From Lucifuga dentata (Eukaryota; Chordata; Actinopteri; Ophidiiformes; Bythitidae): a stretch of 64,000 nucleotides of DNA. A model generated the notes under the pieces. It saw nothing but the letters and a program-made list of their open reading frames with translations, was not told the origin of the DNA and searched no databases. The stretch spans positions 17,527 through 81,526 of the forward strand of contig VXCM01002610.1 in NCBI GenBank assembly GCA_014773175.1, given 5' to 3'. Made by a program: the position numbers and the translations under genes. The number at the start of each line of letters is the position of its first letter. The stretch's first letter is position 1. Shown here in pieces: positions 63,210-64,000 of the stretch.

Positions 63210-64000
63210 GTTAGTATGTTTTTGAAACATTTTTCCTGACAGCATATGAATTTTGATGCTTGTCTTGATCTCTGATTGTACTAAGTGATAAATGATTCAG
63301 AACAGCAAGAGTACGTAATGCAGCTTAGCTATTACAGTATATCATCTTTTCACCCCCATACTCAGTCTTGGTTTATATCTTTGCCATCTTTGCTTAGCTG
63401 GTATTGTTTTATTTATTATAGCTGTTGGATTTAATTGCTTGCACTTTCCCCAAGGTTTACTGTTGTAATTTGAGGATTGTCCTTGGAATTGATATTTTTT
63501 TTTTGTCATTGTTTGTTCCCTTCCCCTTAGTCTGCAGCTAAACCCAGTGTAATTATCCCAAAAATCCTCACAGTGCTGATTTGGGAGAAATCATTAAATA
63601 GCCTCTAGGCTGTACTCATTAAGCATAGTCTATTGTAGTGTTTATCTGACTTGGAGGCATAAATCGCCTCTCCAGACTGGCCTCCACCCTGATATAGTCC
63701 CACCTGGGGAGACATGTTGGGGCATAATGTAGGCTTAGCAGCAGCTGCATCTTTTTTTGATCAGTTTGCAGGTGACAGACTCTGTGTTTGATGGTGACAT
63801 CTATACTAGGCTGCAAGGTTGTGTATATGTGTGTGCATACTTGTGTGTGGGTCCTGGCTCTTGAATTTCCTCCGTGTTAATTGGTAGATGAACGAGGACT
63901 TGGAGGTCACCCACTAATCTTGTCAAATAGCAGGATCTTGTGACGGGTGGGGTTTGGACCCAAATGCAGCACACAGTACAACTCCGACAAGTAAAGTTCT
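63210..64000 (+). other. nell2 intron 5 (partial)
   Basis: Noncoding sequence after the exon 5 donor GTTAGT; no further exon is recognised before the window ends. Confidence 0.6.

Noticed and set aside
1..64000. CRISPR arrays, operons, tRNA and rRNA genes
   Set aside because: No spaced identical repeats, cloverleaf genes or polycistronic layout were seen; the sequence is vertebrate.

Overview
The window looks like teleost fish genomic DNA. Genes are split into many short exons with GT-AG introns, the DNA is AT-rich with many microsatellites, one intron holds a Tc1-like transposon, and the gene content includes two genes characteristic of fish (a sizzled gene and a second prolactin). All gene calls come from reading translated exons and comparing them with remembered families; no database search was possible.

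Layout from left to right: (1) nuak1, minus strand, first five coding exons between 12042 and 1321; the 3' part of the gene lies beyond the left edge. (2) mov10l1, plus strand, 26 coding exons from 17408 to 33214, apparently complete. Intron 9 carries a 1.65 kb Tc1-like element in antisense. (3) szl (sizzled), plus, four exons 36330-37641, with a TATA box and a poly(A) signal. (4) a prolactin-family gene, most likely prl2, plus, five exons 39187-40453, with an apparent one-base frameshift at the signal/mature junction. (5) dbx2, minus, four exons 45171-41310. (6) nell2, plus, first five exons from 51574, running off the right edge. dbx2 and nell2 are head to head, as they are neighbours in human 12q12; prl2 and dbx2 converge.

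The genes are not an operon-like system. They cover kinase signalling (nuak1), germline piRNA production (mov10l1), BMP/Chordin control (szl), pituitary-type hormone signalling (prl2), neural tube patterning (dbx2) and a secreted neural glycoprotein (nell2).

The assembly has 13 single-N positions. Nine sit in or beside low-complexity tracts. The other four are flanked by perfect 61-65 bp direct duplications that look like unmerged contig ends; one of these disrupts the helicase Walker A exon of mov10l1. No prokaryotic features, CRISPR arrays, tRNAs or rRNAs were seen. I found no evidence of a wholly new biological system. The best leads are the prl2 frameshift and its tetrapod-like N-terminal cysteine pair, the nested Tc1 insertions inside a piRNA-pathway gene, a three-copy unnamed repeat family, and several perfect hairpins.
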